From NCBI GenBank assembly GCA_030427245.1, contig JAUHXA010000001.1, positions 27,899-91,898 of the forward strand: a stretch of 64,000 nucleotides of DNA. The letters run 5' to 3'. Position 1 is the stretch's first letter. Each line of letters opens with the position of its first letter. The stretch comes from Bacteroidia bacterium (GTDB taxonomy: Bacteria; Bacteroidota; Bacteroidia; Chitinophagales; UBA2359). Positions 52,876 through 62,171 of this stretch are shown in pieces. The notes beneath the pieces were generated by a model, which saw nothing but the letters and a program-made list of their open reading frames with translations, was not told the DNA's origin and made no database searches. The position numbers and the translations under genes are program-made.

Positions 52876-53253
52876 CTACTTAATTTCTACTTCTGCACCA
52901 GCTTCTTCTAACTGTGCTTTTAATTCATCTGCTTCCTCTTTAGAAACACCTTCTTTAAGAGCTTGAGGAGCGTCATCTACCAACGCTTTTGCTTCTTTTA
53001 GTCCTAATCCTGTTAGGGATTTAACCAATTTCACTACATTCAACTTCTTGCCACCTGCAGCTTTAAGAATTACATCAAACTCTGTTTGTTCAGCAGCAGC
53101 TTCTGCTTCGCCACCACCACCAGGAGCAGCCATAGCTACTGCCGCTGCAGCAGGCTCGATACCGTATTCGTTTTTCAGAATACCTGCCAATTCGTTCACT
53201 TCTTTCACAGTTAAGTTTACCAACTGCTCAGCAAATGCTTTTAAATCCGACAT
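52876..53253 (-). CDS. rplL: Ribosomal protein bL12 (L7/L12)
   Basis: A 125-residue L7/L12. The N-terminal helix [14 protein letters not shown], the acidic-alanine hinge ([11 protein letters not shown]) and the C-terminal domain with [13 protein letters not shown] and the [15 protein letters not shown] end are characteristic. It dimerises on L10 and recruits GTPase factors. It follows rplJ after 77 bases. Confidence 0.98.
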   Translation of the reverse strand: MSDLKAFAEQLVNLTVKEVNELAGILKNEYGIEPAAAAVAMAAPGGGGEAEAAAEQTEFDVILKAAGGKKLNVVKLVKSLTGLGLKEAKALVDDAPQALKEGVSKEEADELKAQLEEAGAEVEIK

Positions 53254-53330
53254 TTTATTATATTTTTATGAAATTTCAAAATAAAAATATTGTGTGTAAC
53301 AATACAATATATATTAAAAATTGGAAGCTC

Positions 53331-53855
53331 TTATCCTTCTCTCTCTGAAAGAGTTTCGAGTATGCCCATCAATTTTTGCCCTCCCGACTGCAAAGCACCA
53401 ATAACATTCTTTGCAGGAGATTGTAAAAGTCCAATGATTTCGCCAAGTAATTCTTCTTTAGACTTGAGTTTTGAAAGTGTTTCTAATGAATCTTCTCCTA
53501 TAAAAATGGAACTATCAATATATGCACCTTTCAAAATAGGGCGTTCAGATGTTTTTCTATACTCTTTAATAACCTTTGCAGGCATATTAGAAACATCAGA
53601 GAAAAACAAGGTTGTAGGACCTTTTAAAGCATCATACAAACCCTCGTATTGATTATCTCCTACTTCCTCTAGTGCTTTTTTAATGAGGGTGTTTTTAGCC
53701 ACCTTCATTTCAATTCCTTTCTCAAAGCACAATCTTCGGAGATTATTTACCTCTTCAACAGTTAAAGTTGAAGAATCAGCAATATAAAAAAACGGTAATT
53801 CTTCAAATTTAGCCTTTAATGACTCTATTACCGCTGACTTATCTTTTTTCGTCAT
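53331..53855 (-). CDS. rplJ: Ribosomal protein uL10
   Basis: A 174-residue L10 with KKDKSAVIESLKAKFEELP and the KNTLIKKALEEVG segment. The C-terminal helix carries L12 dimers. The gap from rplA is three bases, so there is no L10-autoregulatory leader between the two. Confidence 0.97.
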   Translation of the reverse strand: MTKKDKSAVIESLKAKFEELPFFYIADSSTLTVEEVNNLRRLCFEKGIEMKVAKNTLIKKALEEVGDNQYEGLYDALKGPTTLFFSDVSNMPAKVIKEYRKTSERPILKGAYIDSSIFIGEDSLETLSKLKSKEELLGEIIGLLQSPAKNVIGALQSGGQKLMGILETLSEREG

Positions 53856-53858
53856 GAC

Positions 53859-54554
53859 TTATACACCTTTTATAGATTTTACATCAACTGGAACACCAAG
53901 ACCCATGGTGCTAGCCATATATATACTTTTAAAGTAAATTCCTTTAGCTGAAGCTGGTTTCATTTTTGCAATCGTTCTTAGTACCTCAGAAGCATTTCCA
54001 GCTATTTTCTCAGGACTAAAAGATACTCTTCCTACCGAAGAATGAATAATGCCAAATTTATCTACTCTAAAAGAAATTTTCCCTTTTTTTACTTCTCCTA
54101 CAGCTTCTCCTACATTCATAGTAATAGTACCCGTTTTAGGGTTAGGCATCAAACCTCTTGGTCCTAAAATTCGGCCCAAACGCCCTACTTTAGACATTAC
54201 ATTAGGAGTAGCAATTACAACATCAAAGTCAGTCCATCCTCCTTGAATTTTTTGAACATATTCATCTAATCCAACATAATCTGCTCCTGCTGCTGTTGCT
54301 TCTTCTTCCTTATCAGGCGAACATAGTACAATAACTGTCTTAGATTTCCCCGTTCCATGAGGAAGGGTTACTGTTCCTCTTAAAGCTTGATCTGGTTTTC
54401 GAGGATCTATACCAAGGCGAATATGTAAATCAACTGAAGCATCAAACTTTGTAGTAGATACTTCTTTTACTAAGCTAGCCGCTTCTTGAATAGTATATAC
54501 CTTGTCCTTTTCCAGTTTATCAAGAACCTGTTTTCTTTTTTTTGTGAGTTTCAC
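53859..54554 (-). CDS. rplA: Ribosomal protein uL1
   Basis: A 231-residue L1 with the family motif [14 protein letters not shown] and the two-domain layout ([11 protein letters not shown] opening). It forms the mobile stalk next to the exit site and may autoregulate its own operon. It is separated from rplK by about 105 bases with a possible hairpin. Confidence 0.97.
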   Translation of the reverse strand: MKLTKKRKQVLDKLEKDKVYTIQEAASLVKEVSTTKFDASVDLHIRLGIDPRKPDQALRGTVTLPHGTGKSKTVIVLCSPDKEEEATAAGADYVGLDEYVQKIQGGWTDFDVVIATPNVMSKVGRLGRILGPRGLMPNPKTGTITMNVGEAVGEVKKGKISFRVDKFGIIHSSVGRVSFSPEKIAGNASEVLRTIAKMKPASAKGIYFKSIYMASTMGLGVPVDVKSIKGV

Positions 54555-54594
54555 GTCTAACTTTGATTATATAAGAAATTAAATAAAATCAATT

Positions 54595-54631
54595 TTAAAA
54601 GCCTCTCCAATATAAAGTGATATTGTGGCTT
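54595..54631 (-). terminator. Weak attenuator-like hairpin between rplK and rplA
   Basis: On the minus strand AAGCC-A-CAATAT can pair with ATATTG-GAGA-GGCTT, followed by a TT run. It is partial and A/U-rich, so attenuator, L1-binding site or no function are all possible. Confidence 0.35.
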
Positions 54632-54659
54632 CACTACTTAACATCATGCAATGATAAAT

Positions 54660-55109
54660 TTACGCTTCTACTTCCCATGGAGGAGTCCCCTCAACCAAAA
54701 GTCCCATGCTTCGTGCTGTACCTGCCACCATTTTCATGGCTGATTCGACTTTAAAAGCATTTAAATCTGGCATTTTGGTTTCAGCAATAACTTTTACTTG
54801 ATCCCAAGTAACCTTTCCGACCTTATCTCTATTAGATTGTGCTGAACCACTCTTTAATCCTGCCGCTTCCAATAATAAAACAGGCACAGGAGGGGTTTTT
54901 ACAACAAAATCAAAAGACTTATCCTTATAAACACTTATTACTACAGGTAATACCTGTCCCATCTTATCTTTTGTCCGAGCATTAAATGCTTTACAAAACA
55001 TCATGATGTTGACTCCTTTAGAACCAAGTGCAGGTCCAACGGGAGGTGCAGGATTAGCTTGACCTCCTTTTATTTGCAGTTTTATAAATGTTTCTATTTG
55101 TTTTGCCAT
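54660..55109 (-). CDS. rplK: Ribosomal protein uL11
   Basis: 149 residues from the start [16 protein letters not shown]; a longer reading at 55139 would overlap nusG. The [21 protein letters not shown] region forms the thiopeptide-binding N-terminal domain. L11 sits at the GTPase-associated centre and is needed for stringent response. nusG ends 4 bases upstream. Confidence 0.97.
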   Translation of the reverse strand: MAKQIETFIKLQIKGGQANPAPPVGPALGSKGVNIMMFCKAFNARTKDKMGQVLPVVISVYKDKSFDFVVKTPPVPVLLLEAAGLKSGSAQSNRDKVGKVTWDQVKVIAETKMPDLNAFKVESAMKMVAGTARSMGLLVEGTPPWEVEA

Positions 55110-55113
55110 TATT

Positions 55114-55677
55114 CTAAGATTGTTTTTCAACCTGACCAAAATTGAGTTCTACAGGTGTTCTTCTACCAAAAATTTTAACAATAACCTTCAATTTCTTCTT
55201 ATCATCGTAAATTTCTTCAATTCCTCCATTAAATCCATTGAAAGGTCCATCAATAATTTTAACAGTTTCACCTACTAAGAAAGGTTCATTCAATCTTTCT
55301 CCTGCATCTTGCATTTCGTCTACCTTTCCTAATATTTTATTTACTTCTGATTTTCTAAGGGGAACGGGGTTTTCTTTTCCTAAAAAATGAATAACTCCAT
55401 TCATACTTTTAACTGATTGAATTACGTCTGAATTAAGTTTAAATTCATCAGCTTCAATCAGCATATATCCTGGATAAAAATTACGTTCTGTAATTATTTT
55501 TTTTCCATTTCTAATTTGATATACTTTTTCGGTAGGTACAAGAACCTGAATAATAACATCCTCCCATCCTGAGCGAACTATTTCGGCATCCAAGTGCATT
55601 TTTATTTTGCGTTCTTTTCCGCTTATAACTCTCAGCACATACCACTTTTTGTTACCTTTATTTTCCTCTGTGCTCAT
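55114..55677 (-). CDS. nusG: Transcription antitermination factor NusG
   Basis: A 187-residue NusG: NGN domain ([20 protein letters not shown]) followed by a KOW domain ending with NFGQVEKQS. The [15 protein letters not shown] loop is near 140. The protein couples polymerase with ribosome or Rho. It lies between secE and rplK in the usual order. Confidence 0.95.
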   Translation of the reverse strand: MSTEENKGNKKWYVLRVISGKERKIKMHLDAEIVRSGWEDVIIQVLVPTEKVYQIRNGKKIITERNFYPGYMLIEADEFKLNSDVIQSVKSMNGVIHFLGKENPVPLRKSEVNKILGKVDEMQDAGERLNEPFLVGETVKIIDGPFNGFNGGIEEIYDDKKKLKVIVKIFGRRTPVELNFGQVEKQS

Positions 55678-55769
55678 TATTTTTGAAAGGTGTTTGAAAA
55701 ATTAGACTGTTTATTGAGATTACAAAATTAAAAGATAACTCAGTTTAAAAAGCATCTTTATCATATTAG

Positions 55770-55991
55770 TTATCTAAATATTTCGTAAACGTAGTATAAT
55801 AGTCCATGAAAGAAATTATTTTCAGGCTGTGCTCCGAAAATGAAATCCATCAAAAAAACCATGAAAGCTACAATAAGGGAAGATACCAATACAACCATCC
55901 CACTACTTTGCAACTCCTCCCAACTAGGCCAAGTTACTTTGTATAGTAATTCATTAGCTGTTTCCTTGAAATAAACTCTAACTTTTTCCAT
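55770..55991 (-). CDS. secE: Preprotein translocase subunit SecE
   Basis: A 73-residue short SecE of the single-helix kind: KETANELLYKVTWPSWEELQSS, the conserved amphipathic segment, followed by one membrane helix (about 31-53). It stabilises SecY. It is followed by nusG after 92 bases. Confidence 0.9.
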   Translation of the reverse strand: MEKVRVYFKETANELLYKVTWPSWEELQSSGMVVLVSSLIVAFMVFLMDFIFGAQPENNFFHGLLYYVYEIFR

Positions 55992-56017
55992 CAGAAAAGT
56001 AAATTAAGAAATAAAAG

Positions 56018-56090
56018 CACGGGCGGAAGGGCTCGAACCCTCGGCCTACGGTTTTGGAGACCGTCGCTCTACCAACTGAGCTACACCCGT
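56018..56090 (-). tRNA. tRNA-Trp (CCA)
   Basis: Minus strand. Acceptor ACGGGTG pairs with CGCCCGT; the D arm is AGCTCAGTTGGTAGAGC; the anticodon stem ACGGT/ACCGT holds loop CTCCAAA, anticodon CCA; T arm GAGGGTTCGAGCCCTT. Discriminator G. No CCA end is encoded. It lies between tuf and secE. Confidence 0.95.
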
Positions 56091-56102
56091 ATCAGAAAAA
56101 AT

Positions 56103-56172
56103 TTGGTAGTGTATAGCAAGCGTCAAATCACTACTATTAAAAGTGATTGAATTCCTATCTATACACTACCAA
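56103..56172 (-). other. Long-range inverted repeat between tuf and tRNA-Trp
   Basis: TTGGTAGTGTATAG (56103-56116) pairs exactly with CTATACACTACCAA (56159-56172), with an inner AATCACT/AGTGATT pair (56126-56132 with 56142-56148). A stable rod-like stem in the tuf-trnW transcript is expected, perhaps a processing site. Confidence 0.7.
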
Positions 56173-56183
56173 GAAAATTTAAT

Positions 56184-56216
56184 ATTGAAACAGCAATTTG
56201 ATATTGCTGTTTCAAT
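56184..56216 (-). terminator. Hairpin after tuf
   Basis: ATTGAAACAGCAAT (56184-56197) and its exact complement (56203-56216) with a 5-base loop. It lies just 3' of the tuf stop on the minus strand. The following U-run is weak, so partial termination or processing is likely. Confidence 0.65.
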
Positions 56217-56229
56217 CTACAAGTAATTA

Positions 56230-57426
56230 TTATTCAATGATTTCTGTCACCTGACCTGCACCTACCGTTCTTCCTCCTTCACGAATCGCAAAACGTAGGT
56301 TCAATTCCATTGCAATAGGATAAATCAATTCTACTTCAATCGTAACATTATCACCAGGCATCACCATTTCTACGCCTTCTGGCAATGTAATGGAACCTGT
56401 AACATCTGTTGTTCTGAAATAAAACTGAGGTCGGTAATTATTGAAAAATGGAGTGTGACGACCACCCTCTTCTTTACTCAATACGTAAACCTCTGCCTTG
56501 AATTTAGTATGTGGTTTTACACTACCAGGTTTGGCGATAACCATTCCTCTTTTAAGTGATTTTTTGTCAATACCACGAAGTAATAAACCAGCATTGTCTC
56601 CTGCTTCACCTCTATTCAAGATTTTTCTAAACATTTCTACCCCTGTACATACAGTAGTCATGGGCTTAGTTTCTTTGTCTACCAACCCAACAATTTCAAG
56701 AGGATCTTGAGTATTCACAACTCCTCTTTCAATTCTACCTGTTGCAACCGTACCACGACCAGTAATAGAAAATACGTCTTCAATCGGCATCAAGAAAGGC
56801 TTATCAACAGCTCTTGGAGGAAGCGGAATGTAGCTATCTACAGCCTCCATCAATTCTTTTATCGATGCAATTGCCTCAGCATCGCCTTGCAGTGCTTTCA
56901 AAGCAGAACCCTGAATAATTGGAGTTTCATCTCCATCAAATTGGTAGAAATCCAATAATTCTCTCAATTCCATATCTACCAACTCCAACAATTCCTCATC
57001 ATCTACCAAATCCACCTTATTCATAAATACAACAATCTTTGGCACTCCTACTTGTCTTGCCAATAGAATGTGTTCACGAGTTTGCGGCATAGGACCGTCT
57101 GTTGCAGCACAAACCAAAATAGCACCGTCCATTTGGGCAGCACCTGTCACCATGTTTTTTACATAGTCAGCGTGACCAGGACAATCTACGTGAGCATAGT
57201 GTCTATTCTCTGTTTGATACTCTACGTGAGCTGTATTGATTGTAATACCTCTTTCCTTTTCTTCAGGAGCAGCATCAATTGAATCGTAATCTGTTTTCTC
57301 TGCAAGTCCAGCATCTGCTAACACAGATGTAATTGCAGCAGTTAATGTAGTTTTACCATGATCCACATGCCCAATCGTGCCAATATTTACGTGCGGCTTA
57401 CTCCGATCGAATGTTTCTTTAGCCAT
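56230..57426 (-). CDS. tuf: Translation elongation factor EF-Tu
   Basis: A 398-residue EF-Tu. G1 GHVDHGKT is at 19-26, G3 DCPGHADY near 81-88 and G4 NKVDLV near 136-141. The switch I region is [13 protein letters not shown]. It delivers aminoacyl-tRNA. Here it is preceded by three tRNA genes and followed by tRNA-Trp and secE, the conserved arrangement. It is the only tuf copy in the window. Confidence 0.98.
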   Translation of the reverse strand: MAKETFDRSKPHVNIGTIGHVDHGKTTLTAAITSVLADAGLAEKTDYDSIDAAPEEKERGITINTAHVEYQTENRHYAHVDCPGHADYVKNMVTGAAQMDGAILVCAATDGPMPQTREHILLARQVGVPKIVVFMNKVDLVDDEELLELVDMELRELLDFYQFDGDETPIIQGSALKALQGDAEAIASIKELMEAVDSYIPLPPRAVDKPFLMPIEDVFSITGRGTVATGRIERGVVNTQDPLEIVGLVDKETKPMTTVCTGVEMFRKILNRGEAGDNAGLLLRGIDKKSLKRGMVIAKPGSVKPHTKFKAEVYVLSKEEGGRHTPFFNNYRPQFYFRTTDVTGSITLPEGVEMVMPGDNVTIEVELIYPIAMELNLRFAIREGGRTVGAGQVTEIIE

Positions 57427-57489
57427 TTTTTGATTCTACTTTTAAGAATTTAAACATTTACAAAACTATCCAAAACAGCAATTTACAAG

Positions 57490-57561
<72 letters not shown>

Positions 57562-57586
57562 AATTCAGCAAACTGAACAAAAAAAG

Positions 57587-57659
57587 AGCGGGAGACGAGA
57601 CTCGAACCCGCGACCCTCAGCTTGGAAGGCTGATGCTCTACCAACTGAGCTACTCCCGC
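57587..57659 (-). tRNA. tRNA-Gly (TCC)
   Basis: Minus strand. Acceptor GCGGGAG pairs with CTCCCGC; anticodon stem TCAGC/GCTGA with loop CTTCCAA gives TCC; T arm GCGGGTTCGAGTCTCGT. Discriminator T. No CCA encoded. Confidence 0.95.
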
Positions 57660-57733
57660 CTGTTCAAAATTTAAAAAGCCTTAATTCTCAGAGAGACTTA
57701 GTTGTTTCAAATTTCGAGATATAATTTTTGAAG

Positions 57734-57815
57734 TGGGGAGAGCAGGATTCGAACCTACGTAGGCGTAGCCAACAGATTTACAGTCTGCCCCGTTTGACCG
57801 CTTCGGTATCTCCCC
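57734..57815 (-). tRNA. tRNA-Tyr (GTA)
   Basis: Minus strand, long variable arm typical of class II tRNAs. Acceptor GGGGAGA pairs with TCTCCCC; anticodon stem CAGA/TCTG with loop CTGTAAA gives GTA. Discriminator A. It is the first of the tRNA genes in the tuf operon. Confidence 0.95.
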
Positions 57816-57864
57816 AATTGTAATTAAACAAAGCCAATGTATTTGCTTTTAATTTTTTCGAGTG

Positions 57865-57895
57865 CAAAAGTAAGAACTTTTTGCGACTTTACAAA
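57865..57895 (-). promoter_or_regulatory. Consensus promoter of the tRNA-tuf-secE operon
   Basis: Minus strand reads TTTG-N19-TACTTTTG, an exact fit to the Bacteroidota -33/-7 consensus. The -7 box is about 50 bases before the tRNA-Tyr 5' end. Confidence 0.75.
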
Positions 57896-57985
57896 ACAAA
57901 ACACATTGGCCTTGCCTTCAAACTATTATAAATATTTGTTAAAAGAACTGTTTTTATTTTTTTTCTTTTCTCTCGAAAAGGTGTG

Positions 57986-58018
57986 CAAAGATACAGAAAC
58001 TTTGACACAAAAAACAAA
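57986..58018 (-). promoter_or_regulatory. Second upstream promoter of the tRNA-tuf operon
   Basis: TTTG-N21-TATCTTTG on the minus strand, just after the hpf stop. With the promoter at 57865 it forms a tandem pair; the spacing is one to two bases longer than ideal. Confidence 0.55.
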
Positions 58019-58039
58019 CTTTATTAAAAAAACTTTACG

Positions 58040-58342
58040 CTATTGACCACGCAGTTTTTCTTTATAACGTTTCAACTGTCTTTTAATAGATTCTATCGAT
58101 AAATCTGCTGCCGTTTCAAACAACTTACTTCTTTCGCTTGCAACTAATTGTACCCTAGGCAAGTTTACTTTGATACGCGCAATTTTATCTTTGATATGGC
58201 TGCTTTTATTATCTAAAGTTAAATATACCTCCACATCTATAATTCTGTCATAAAAGTGTTCAAGTTTTGCAACTTTTTTTTCGATAAACTCTATAAGTTG
58301 TTCACTTGCTGTAAATTGAATTGCCTGAATGTGTATTCTCAT
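58040..58342 (-). CDS. hpf: Ribosome hibernation promoting factor, short HPF/YfiA type
   Basis: A 100-residue protein of the short HPF family: IQAIQFTASEQLIEFIEKKVAKLEHFYDRIID followed by the basic IKDKIARIKVNLPR. No long C-terminal dimerisation domain is present. It binds the decoding site in stationary phase. It follows xerC and precedes the tRNA-tuf genes, which is a conserved order in Bacteroidota. Confidence 0.93.
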   Translation of the reverse strand: MRIHIQAIQFTASEQLIEFIEKKVAKLEHFYDRIIDVEVYLTLDNKSSHIKDKIARIKVNLPRVQLVASERSKLFETAADLSIESIKRQLKRYKEKLRGQ

Positions 58343-58518
58343 AGGAATGTTTTTTGTGAAAGACTCTGTTATTACTTTTTACTATTCCAACAACTTATTG
58401 AAGGTTAATTAAGTTCCAACCTCAAAAGATTATTGGAGAAAATGTACTTTGATAATTTACAGTAGGCTTTCTAGTGAAGAAAAAAGAAAATACATTTATT
58501 ATTAGAAATAATTTATTG

Positions 58519-59409
58519 TTATTCTACTCTTGGATGTGCTTGATGATAAGCTTGTTTAAGTTTTTCAATCGTATTATGTGTGTATACCTGAGTTGCGGCC
58601 AAGCTCGAATGTCCCAATAACTCTTTCACCGCATATAAATCTGCTCCATTGTTGAGTAAGTTTGTAGCAAAAGAATGTCGCAAAACATGCGGACTCTTAT
58701 GGGTATTTGTAACGATTGAAGATAGGTGTTTGTTGACCAGATTATAAACAAATTTGGGGTAAAGTTCTTTTCCTTTATCTGTAAGTAACAATATATCTTT
58801 GTGGTAGTCTGGAAATTCTTCCGACCTATATTGAAGATATTGCTGAAGAAAATGTCGGGTTTCTCTTCCAATTGGTAAAAAACGTTCTTTGTTTCCTTTT
58901 CCTAATACCTTTATCTTTTGATTGGCAAAATCAATGTCATTCAAAGTCAGACCAATTAGCTCAGCCCGTCTTATACCAGTAGCATATAATAAGTCTAATA
59001 TGAGACGATTTCTGATTTCAGAAAATTTTTCGGAATCGGCATTTATATTATTAAATAAGCTTTCCATTTTGTCTTGTTCTACAAAGGAGGGAAGTCTATG
59101 AGGAATTTTTGGTAGTTGTACTCCCATACAGGGATTGGATTCGATATATTTTCTTCGTTGCAAGAAATTATAAAAACTGCTAATAGAGCGTACTTTGCGA
59201 GTGATACTACTTTCTTTGTAGGACTGGTTGATAAGTGAAATAATCCAATACCGTATTTGTTTGTGTTGAATTTGGGTCAAATCTTCAATTTCGTATTCAT
59301 TCCACAAGAAATCTTCAAACTGTTCTATATCTTTCTGATAAGCCTTGAGAGTTAATGGAGAGCAACGTTTTTCGTATTCGAGATATTTTAAGAAGTATTT
59401 TTTATTCAT
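58519..59409 (-). CDS. xerC: Tyrosine recombinase XerC-like
   Basis: A 296-residue tyrosine recombinase. Catalytic residues: R147 (ATGIRRAEL), K171 (LGKGNKER), H241 and R244 (HVLRHSF), H267 (LGHSS), nucleophile Y276 (VYTH). The N-terminal SAM-like domain (1-85) is complete. It probably resolves chromosome dimers at dif with a XerD partner; no phage gene is around. It is followed by hpf after 176 bases. Confidence 0.92.
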   Translation of the reverse strand: MNKKYFLKYLEYEKRCSPLTLKAYQKDIEQFEDFLWNEYEIEDLTQIQHKQIRYWIISLINQSYKESSITRKVRSISSFYNFLQRRKYIESNPCMGVQLPKIPHRLPSFVEQDKMESLFNNINADSEKFSEIRNRLILDLLYATGIRRAELIGLTLNDIDFANQKIKVLGKGNKERFLPIGRETRHFLQQYLQYRSEEFPDYHKDILLLTDKGKELYPKFVYNLVNKHLSSIVTNTHKSPHVLRHSFATNLLNNGADLYAVKELLGHSSLAATQVYTHNTIEKLKQAYHQAHPRVE

Positions 59410-59485
59410 ACATGGATTTTTAGGATAGTCTAAATTAGCTAAAAAATGGGATACTTACAATATTTTTTTTTAACTAATGAGAGTA

Positions 59486-59537
59486 AAAAAGCAAAAGGCT
59501 TATTATCTTTGAATACTGTATTGACAATAAGCCTTTT
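59486..59537 (-). terminator. Terminator after the acyl-CoA dehydrogenase
   Basis: AAAAGGCTTATT (59493-59504) pairs with AATAAGCCTTTT (59526-59537), loop about 21 bases with a small inner palindrome. On the minus strand it is followed by GCTTTTTTA. It suits an intrinsic terminator. Confidence 0.8.
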
Positions 59538-59566
59538 AAGCAAAATCTGAGTTTTCAGAATATTCA

Positions 59567-60742
59567 CTATTTTTTTAAAATCTCGCGAGATATGACAATT
59601 TTTTGAATTTCCGATGTTCCTTCTCCAATTGTACAAAGCTTGGAGTCTCGATAATATTTTTCTACTGGAAATTCTTTGGTGTAACCATAACCACCATAAA
59701 TTTGAACAGCATCAGTAGAAACCTCAACAGCCACTTCCGAAGCATAATATTTTGCCATGGCCGATTCTTTGGTTACTTTTTCATTCCTATTTTTCAGATC
59801 TGCGGCTTGCAAAATCAAAAGAAGAGACGCTTCAATTTTAGTTGCCATGTCCGCTAATTTGAAGGCAATTGCTTGAAAATTAGCAATTGGCTGTCCAAAC
59901 TGATGTCTTTCTTTGGCATATTTCTTAGAAGCCAAGTAAGCTCCTTCTGCAATACCTAAAGATAAGGCTGCAATGGAAATACGTCCACCATCCAATACTT
60001 TCATAGCTTGAATAAACCCCTGTCCTTCTTCTCCCAACATACAACTTTTATGTACTCGGCAATTATCAAAAATCACCTCCGTTGTCTCCGAGGCTCTCAT
60101 TCCTAGCTTATTTTCCTTCTTACCACCATAAACACCAGGTGTTGTTTTCTCAACGGCAAAAGCAGTCATGCCATGCTTATCCCCTACTTCACCCGTTCGG
60201 ACAATAACTACTATAATATCAGAAGATTTCCCATGTGTTATCCAACATTTCGTTCCATTCAATACCCAATAATCACCATCTTTCACAGCTGTTGTTTTCA
60301 TACGTGCGGCATCCGACCCCGTGTTTGGTTCGGTCAAACCCCAAGCTCCTATCCATTCAGCCGTTGCCAGTTTTGGCAGCCATTTTTGTTTTTGCTCCTC
60401 AGTAGCAAATTGCAATATGTGATTAGTACACAAGGAATTGTGAGCAGCAACGGATAGGCCAATTGAACCACAAACCTTCGCTACTTCCCTGATAACTGTC
60501 ACATATTCAAAATATCCCAAACCTGCCCCACCATATTCTTCTGGCACCAACACTCCCATCATACCCAATTCGCCCATTTTTTTAAACATTTGAACGGGAA
60601 ACTCTTGGGATTCATCCCATTCCATTACATAGGGGCGAATGTGTTTTTCGCTGAAATCACGAGCCATTTCGGCTATCATCTCTTGGTTTTCGGAGGTAGA
60701 AAAATTCACCGATGGCTGTTCTAATACGTCTTGCATATACAT
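59567..60742 (-). CDS. Acyl-CoA dehydrogenase
   Basis: A 391-residue flavoprotein. The FAD/acyl-CoA signatures are seen: GAWGLTEPNTGSDAARMKT (about 131-149), FMAxALSLGIAEGAYLASKKYAKER and the C-terminal QIYGGYGYTKEFPVEKYYRDSK, with the catalytic base region in QMYGEGTSEIQKIVI-like end (EGTSEIQ). It removes hydrogens from the alpha/beta position of acyl-CoA. The start is the first or third Met. It is followed by a terminator, and works with FadJ-type enzymes, which are not adjacent. Confidence 0.93.
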   Translation of the reverse strand: MYMQDVLEQPSVNFSTSENQEMIAEMARDFSEKHIRPYVMEWDESQEFPVQMFKKMGELGMMGVLVPEEYGGAGLGYFEYVTVIREVAKVCGSIGLSVAAHNSLCTNHILQFATEEQKQKWLPKLATAEWIGAWGLTEPNTGSDAARMKTTAVKDGDYWVLNGTKCWITHGKSSDIIVVIVRTGEVGDKHGMTAFAVEKTTPGVYGGKKENKLGMRASETTEVIFDNCRVHKSCMLGEEGQGFIQAMKVLDGGRISIAALSLGIAEGAYLASKKYAKERHQFGQPIANFQAIAFKLADMATKIEASLLLILQAADLKNRNEKVTKESAMAKYYASEVAVEVSTDAVQIYGGYGYTKEFPVEKYYRDSKLCTIGEGTSEIQKIVISREILKK

Positions 60743-60886
60743 TTATTAATTTTAAAACATTATGCGGCACTTTACAATTCTTTTATTTCACATTGAAGCA
60801 ACGCCATAAAAGAGAAAGTAGTTTTGAAAAAAGAATCCTAACTATATCAATTTATACACACATTCTATTTTTCCGTTCATAGAAAA

Positions 60887-62146
60887 TTAACGAACGCTCA
60901 AATAAGGAGAAAGTTTATGGAAAAGAGCGTCGTCCATTCCTCCTATTTTTTGAAGTTCACTGATTTCTTGATAATCTCCTTTTTTGATTCTCTTTTTCAC
61001 AATCGCTTTTGCCAATTTTTCGCTGATGTAAGGATGCCGTTTGAGTGTCAGTTCATCCACTATATTGACATTGAGAGTTTTGATTTGATCTGGAGAATCA
61101 TTTGTTAAAAAATTCATTATTTCTACATACAAAATAGCATCCAATCCATAGACTTCTTTCAATTGCTCGGGTTTGGTAAACCCGCCCAGCAAATCTCTAT
61201 ACTTTACAATCCTATTACTAAAAGAAGGTCCAATTCCTTTTAGTTTTTTCCAATCTTCTACTGTCGCAGTATTAATGTCTATCAGTAGAGGCTCTTTTTC
61301 TTCAAATTGTTGAAAGGTCTTTGGGCGTTCTCTTTTCCCTGCGCTTTCAGAATCTTTGGAGGCAATGGATTCGCTCTCTTCATCTATCTGAATCAGCCCC
61401 TCCAACCTATTATAGTCGTCGTCTGTAAAACCATATACTTTTTTGATGTCTTCCTTTTTTCGAAAGACCATGCCCTTCTTCACAAACCCTACCAATGCCT
61501 TTGCAGCTTGATGAGACAATCCTAACTGCCTGCCTTCTTCATAGGTCAATTCATTAGGATCGAAAGGAAAAAGCTTTACTTCAAAAGTTGCCCTTGAAGG
61601 TTCTTTATCTTTCCATTTATTATCTTTTTTACCTGTAAAACCTTCTTCAGATTCATTTTCGAAACTATTGCCAGTTTCTTCTTCAAAAATAGCAAAGGGA
61701 GCCAATCGTTTGTAATCTTCATCTGAGAAATCATATATTTTTTTCAAATCCTCTTTCTTCTTAAATTGCCCATCTGCTTTTAGGTAATTTGTGATTCGCA
61801 AAGCAATTTTATGGCTCAAGCCAAGTCTACGGCCTTGTTCATATGTGAGCTCATTCGGATTGAAGGCAAACTCCTCTGTAACATATTCCTCTTCTAAAAA
61901 CCCTTCTTTATCTTCTTTTTCCCATTGTCGATTATTGTATTCCTTCTTAGAAGGTTGTGCTACCGCAGCAGCTCTAAACCTCTCTACCTCCGCCTGAAAC
62001 TCGGAAGTCTCCATTGACTCAGCGTGAATGAAATAAGGGAAGACATAAGGCAAAATCAACGTTACCCCAATCAAGATTAACAGCACCAATATTCCATTCC
62101 GCTCTCTTTTGGAAAAAGTAAAATACTCCTTGATTATTTTTTTCAT
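60887..62146 (-). CDS. Helix-hairpin-helix domain membrane protein
   Basis: A 419-residue protein. One membrane helix lies near residues 19-40. Then come two closely similar repeats of about 60 residues (NPNELTYEQGRRLGLSHKIA and DPNELTYEEGRQLGLSHQAA) each ending with a KKEDxKKxYxFxDxDYxRL block. A ComEA-type HhH follows (IDINTATVEDWKKLKGIGPS) and a last HhH-like KRHPYISEKLAKAIVKKR. Such domains bind DNA, often outside the membrane for uptake. The repeats are unlike the lone ComEA domain. It lies 26 bases after the TlpA-like gene, so co-transcription is likely. Confidence 0.8.
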   Translation of the reverse strand: MKKIIKEYFTFSKRERNGILVLLILIGVTLILPYVFPYFIHAESMETSEFQAEVERFRAAAVAQPSKKEYNNRQWEKEDKEGFLEEEYVTEEFAFNPNELTYEQGRRLGLSHKIALRITNYLKADGQFKKKEDLKKIYDFSDEDYKRLAPFAIFEEETGNSFENESEEGFTGKKDNKWKDKEPSRATFEVKLFPFDPNELTYEEGRQLGLSHQAAKALVGFVKKGMVFRKKEDIKKVYGFTDDDYNRLEGLIQIDEESESIASKDSESAGKRERPKTFQQFEEKEPLLIDINTATVEDWKKLKGIGPSFSNRIVKYRDLLGGFTKPEQLKEVYGLDAILYVEIMNFLTNDSPDQIKTLNVNIVDELTLKRHPYISEKLAKAIVKKRIKKGDYQEISELQKIGGMDDALFHKLSPYLSVR

Positions 62147-62171
62147 GATTACGATTTTTAAATGTAAATCC

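Noticed and set aside
53856..53858. An L10-binding autoregulatory leader before rplJ
   Set aside because: Only three bases separate rplA and rplJ, so there is no room for such a leader.
58519..59409. Tyrosine recombinase as a phage or integron integrase
   Set aside because: It is of XerC length, sits in a conserved housekeeping block next to hpf and the tRNA genes, and no attachment-site duplication or phage gene was seen, although tRNA genes are near.
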